NCBI RefSeq assembly: GCF_003362805.1
Contig: NZ_QNQT01000001.1
Coordinates: 186,001 to 250,000, forward strand
Source of the DNA: Neobacillus piezotolerans
Lineage (GTDB): Bacteria; Bacillota; Bacilli; Bacillales; Cytobacillaceae
DNA length: 64,000 nucleotides
Direction: 5' to 3'
This document shows, in pieces, positions 62,291 through 64,000 of the stretch. The notes below the pieces were generated by a model. That model searched no databases. It was not told the DNA's origin and saw nothing but the letters and a program-made list of their open reading frames with translations. Each line of letters opens with the position of its first letter. Within the stretch, counting starts at the first letter, position 1. A program made the translations under genes and the position numbers.

Positions 62291-63172
62291 TCACATCTTC
62301 TCATTTACGATTTCCCAAAAATGATGGGCTGCTTTTGAGATTGGTTCATCTTTTAACTTTACAAAGACTGGTTCAACACTAAAATCCAGTTGTTCTAGTT
62401 CGAAAAGCATGGTGTGCCCTAAAAAAGGAGATACATAATCCATTCTGGGAATAATCGATAAGCCCAAGCCTCTGCTTACTAGTGAGACAACCATTGAAAT
62501 ATCTTTCGACTCAATCATAACATTTGGCTTAAGGCCTCTTTGATCAAAAGCGTTAAGGATGTTTTCAGTGAAGGAATATCCTTCCATCGCACCTAACAAT
62601 ATCAACGGGTATTGGACAATTTCCTCCAATGAGGCGCGTTCTGAAAAGGACGACGACCAACCAGATGGGACAATCACGGCGGCTGGCTGCTTTTTAAGTG
62701 TTTTCATACTATACTTTTCACTTTTTCCAGACCGTAGCAGCAACGCGATATCGATTTGCCTCTGTTCCAGTTTTGTTAGTAATTCCTCCGAATTGCCTGT
62801 AATAATTGTGATTTTCACATTTGGAAACTGCGCTCTGAGCGAGCCGATATAGTCGATGGCCATATTCGAACATGCAGACGAAACACCTAATCGCACGGTT
62901 CCAGCTGTACCTTGTTCAATTTCTTGGATTCGCTGTTTCACATCTTCCATTTGAATCAACATTTGCTCTGCATATTGATATAAAAGTTTCCCCGTTTCAG
63001 TAAGCTCCCATTTCTGGCGATACCGCTGGATCAGCGTGGTTCCCAGCTCCGTTTCAAGCTTTTTCAGCAATTGGCTCAGCGGCGGCTGCGCCATATGCAG
63101 CACCTCTGCAGCTTTTGAAATACTTCCCTGCGTTACTATTTCCTTAAAGTAATATAGATGCCGAATATCCAT
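62291..63172 (-). CDS. LysR family transcriptional regulator
   Basis: 293 residues. N-terminal HTH MDIRHLYYFKEIVTQGSISK, AAEVLHMAQPPLSQLLKKLE, then a LysR substrate-binding domain (VRLGVSSACSNMAIDYI, SRGLGLSIIPRMDYV). It is transcribed divergently from the YczE-type gene with a 111-bp shared region, the standard layout of a LysR regulator and its target. The inducer is unknown. ATG 63172 lies after GGGGTTGTGAA. Confidence 0.93.
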   Translation of the reverse strand: MDIRHLYYFKEIVTQGSISKAAEVLHMAQPPLSQLLKKLETELGTTLIQRYRQKWELTETGKLLYQYAEQMLIQMEDVKQRIQEIEQGTAGTVRLGVSSACSNMAIDYIGSLRAQFPNVKITIITGNSEELLTKLEQRQIDIALLLRSGKSEKYSMKTLKKQPAAVIVPSGWSSSFSERASLEEIVQYPLILLGAMEGYSFTENILNAFDQRGLKPNVMIESKDISMVVSLVSRGLGLSIIPRMDYVSPFLGHTMLFELEQLDFSVEPVFVKLKDEPISKAAHHFWEIVNEKM

Positions 63173-63210
63173 TTCACAACCCCGTTATATCCTTCTTAAT
63201 ATGACTGGTT

Positions 63211-63232
63211 TATTAAATATATATTATTAATA
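63211..63232. promoter_or_regulatory. Possible LysR operator in the divergent promoter region
   Basis: TATTAA-N10-TTAATA is an inverted repeat midway between the divergent LysR and YczE-type genes, close to the T-N11-A type LysR box. The region is very AT-rich, so a chance match is possible. Confidence 0.4.
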
Positions 63233-63283
63233 TGTTGAATTCAATGTTATATTTATTTTTATGATTTTGAAAAGAAGGATGTT

Positions 63284-63955
63284 TTGACTCAAATGAATAT
63301 TACGAAACGACTCGCCTTGTACTGTATGGGCTTATTTTTTTTATCGCTAGGAGTTAGCATTTCAATCCAAGCAGGGCTGGGCGTATCGCCAGTGTCCTCG
63401 CTGCCGGTTGCTGGTTCTCTTACGACTGGCATATCTGTAGGTGCTACAACAGTGCTTGCAAATGTTCTGTTTATTATTGTTCAAGTTATTTTAAACAAAC
63501 GCATAGAAATAAGGGAATTTGCAGTTCAATTAATGGTTGCATTCTTGTTCGGATTCTTTATGGATGTCACGCTATTCATCGTTCAACTTCTTCCCACCCC
63601 TGAAACCATTGTTGTCCGTGTACTCTATTTAATCGTAAGTTTATTCATTTTACCGGCAGGCTTGTGTGGTTATTTCAAAGCAAAACTTCCTCTGATGCCA
63701 TACGACGCGTTAACGTATGTGATAAGTGAACGATTCAGATTAAAATTCAGCAGAGCAAAAATTACGAGTGACCTTATAAATGTTGTAGTGGCTGGTTTGG
63801 TATGTCTAATTTTCATACAATCCCTGGGGTCTATTGGAATTGGCACACTGATTGCTGCATATTTCAACGGAAAAATTCTTGGATGGATGCTTGCAAATTA
63901 CGAACGAATATTTGGACAGTGGGTATTTAAAAGTGATAGTCAAGTTGAAGCCTAG
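63284..63955 (+). CDS. YczE/YyaS/YitT family membrane protein
   Basis: 223 residues starting at TTG 63284, about 6 bp after AGAAGGA; ATG 63293 is possible but too far from that site. Five hydrophobic segments; GLFFLSLGVSISIQAGLGVSP at the N-terminus and AKLPLMPYDALTYVISER are typical of the YczE family. B. subtilis YczE affects surfactin/nonribosomal peptide production; other members are predicted transporters. It is probably controlled by the divergent LysR protein. The window ends 45 bp after its stop with nothing recognisable. Confidence 0.85.
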   Translation: MTQMNITKRLALYCMGLFFLSLGVSISIQAGLGVSPVSSLPVAGSLTTGISVGATTVLANVLFIIVQVILNKRIEIREFAVQLMVAFLFGFFMDVTLFIVQLLPTPETIVVRVLYLIVSLFILPAGLCGYFKAKLPLMPYDALTYVISERFRLKFSRAKITSDLINVVVAGLVCLIFIQSLGSIGIGTLIAAYFNGKILGWMLANYERIFGQWVFKSDSQVEA

Positions 63956-64000
63956 AGTGGGTTTTTGAACGGGTTCAAAACTACGAAGAAAAGAAAAAGG

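Noticed and set aside
1-64000. Insertion sequences, prophage or integrative elements
   Set aside because: No transposase, integrase, terminal inverted repeat pair or phage structural gene was recognised anywhere in the window.

Overview
The window comes from the chromosome of a low-to-moderate GC Gram-positive bacterium, almost certainly a Bacillaceae member close to Bacillus/Mesobacillus. The evidence is AGGAGG-type ribosome binding sites with frequent GTG/TTG starts, a SAM-I (S-box) riboswitch, WalR, PhoP and Fnr boxes of the B. subtilis type, YocH-, YczE- and bacillopeptidase F-like proteins, and rho-independent terminators after most transcription units. No tRNA, rRNA, IS element, prophage or CRISPR array was seen.

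Layout. 1-1.8 kb: tail of an ABC exporter operon (ATPase end plus two ABC-2 permeases). 1.9-7.3 kb: a very large secreted subtilisin-family protease on the minus strand. 7.5-19.7 kb: a visibly AT-rich signalling island. It holds a REC-PAS-GGDEF-EAL-LuxR fusion, a hybrid histidine kinase and a CheR methyltransferase in one operon, then a PAS-PAS-GGDKF-EAL protein and a FapA/DUF342 protein. 19.7-20.4 kb: a WalR-box-controlled LysM-3D wall protein. 20.5-26.6 kb: a regulator followed by abgA-abgB-abgT-like genes (aminobenzoyl-glutamate type amidohydrolases and transporter). 26.7-31.3 kb: VOC protein, another M20 amidohydrolase, threonine aldolase-like enzyme, and a PadR/HAAS-pentapeptide pair. 31.4-34.3 kb: kynU-kynB-kynA operon (tryptophan to anthranilate) on the minus strand, divergent from a ProP-like MFS transporter and an FMN reductase-like protein. 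37-41.6 kb: a Pho-box-controlled 5'-nucleotidase and a large secreted Ig-like/OmpL47-like repeat protein. 41.8-49 kb: small genes, two PFIGGK membrane proteins with an OmpR/HK two-component system, a SEC-C protein and an arylamine N-acetyltransferase. 49-53 kb: metY-metX-hom methionine operon behind a SAM-I riboswitch. 53.4-54.1 kb: SGNH hydrolase. 54.9-60.6 kb: an Fnr-box-preceded anaerobic molybdoenzyme operon (lipoprotein, TorD chaperone, catalytic, FeS and membrane subunits, extra ferredoxin-like protein). 60.6-61.5 kb: a 51-bp tandem hairpin array. 61.7-64 kb: DinB protein, LysR regulator and a divergent YczE-type membrane protein.

The most unusual parts are: (i) the signalling island, where a kinase/CheR pair resembling the B. 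cereus RsbK/RsbM arrangement sits downstream of a c-di-GMP enzyme fused to a DNA-binding domain; (ii) the 51-bp hairpin array with a 255-bp higher-order duplication and a compensatory arm change; (iii) several recognisable decayed fragments, including a 3D-domain remnant; and (iv) a set of well-formed regulatory boxes (WalR, PhoP x4, Fnr, S-box) that assign physiological control to their operons. All functional statements are read from sequence by eye; no database search was run.
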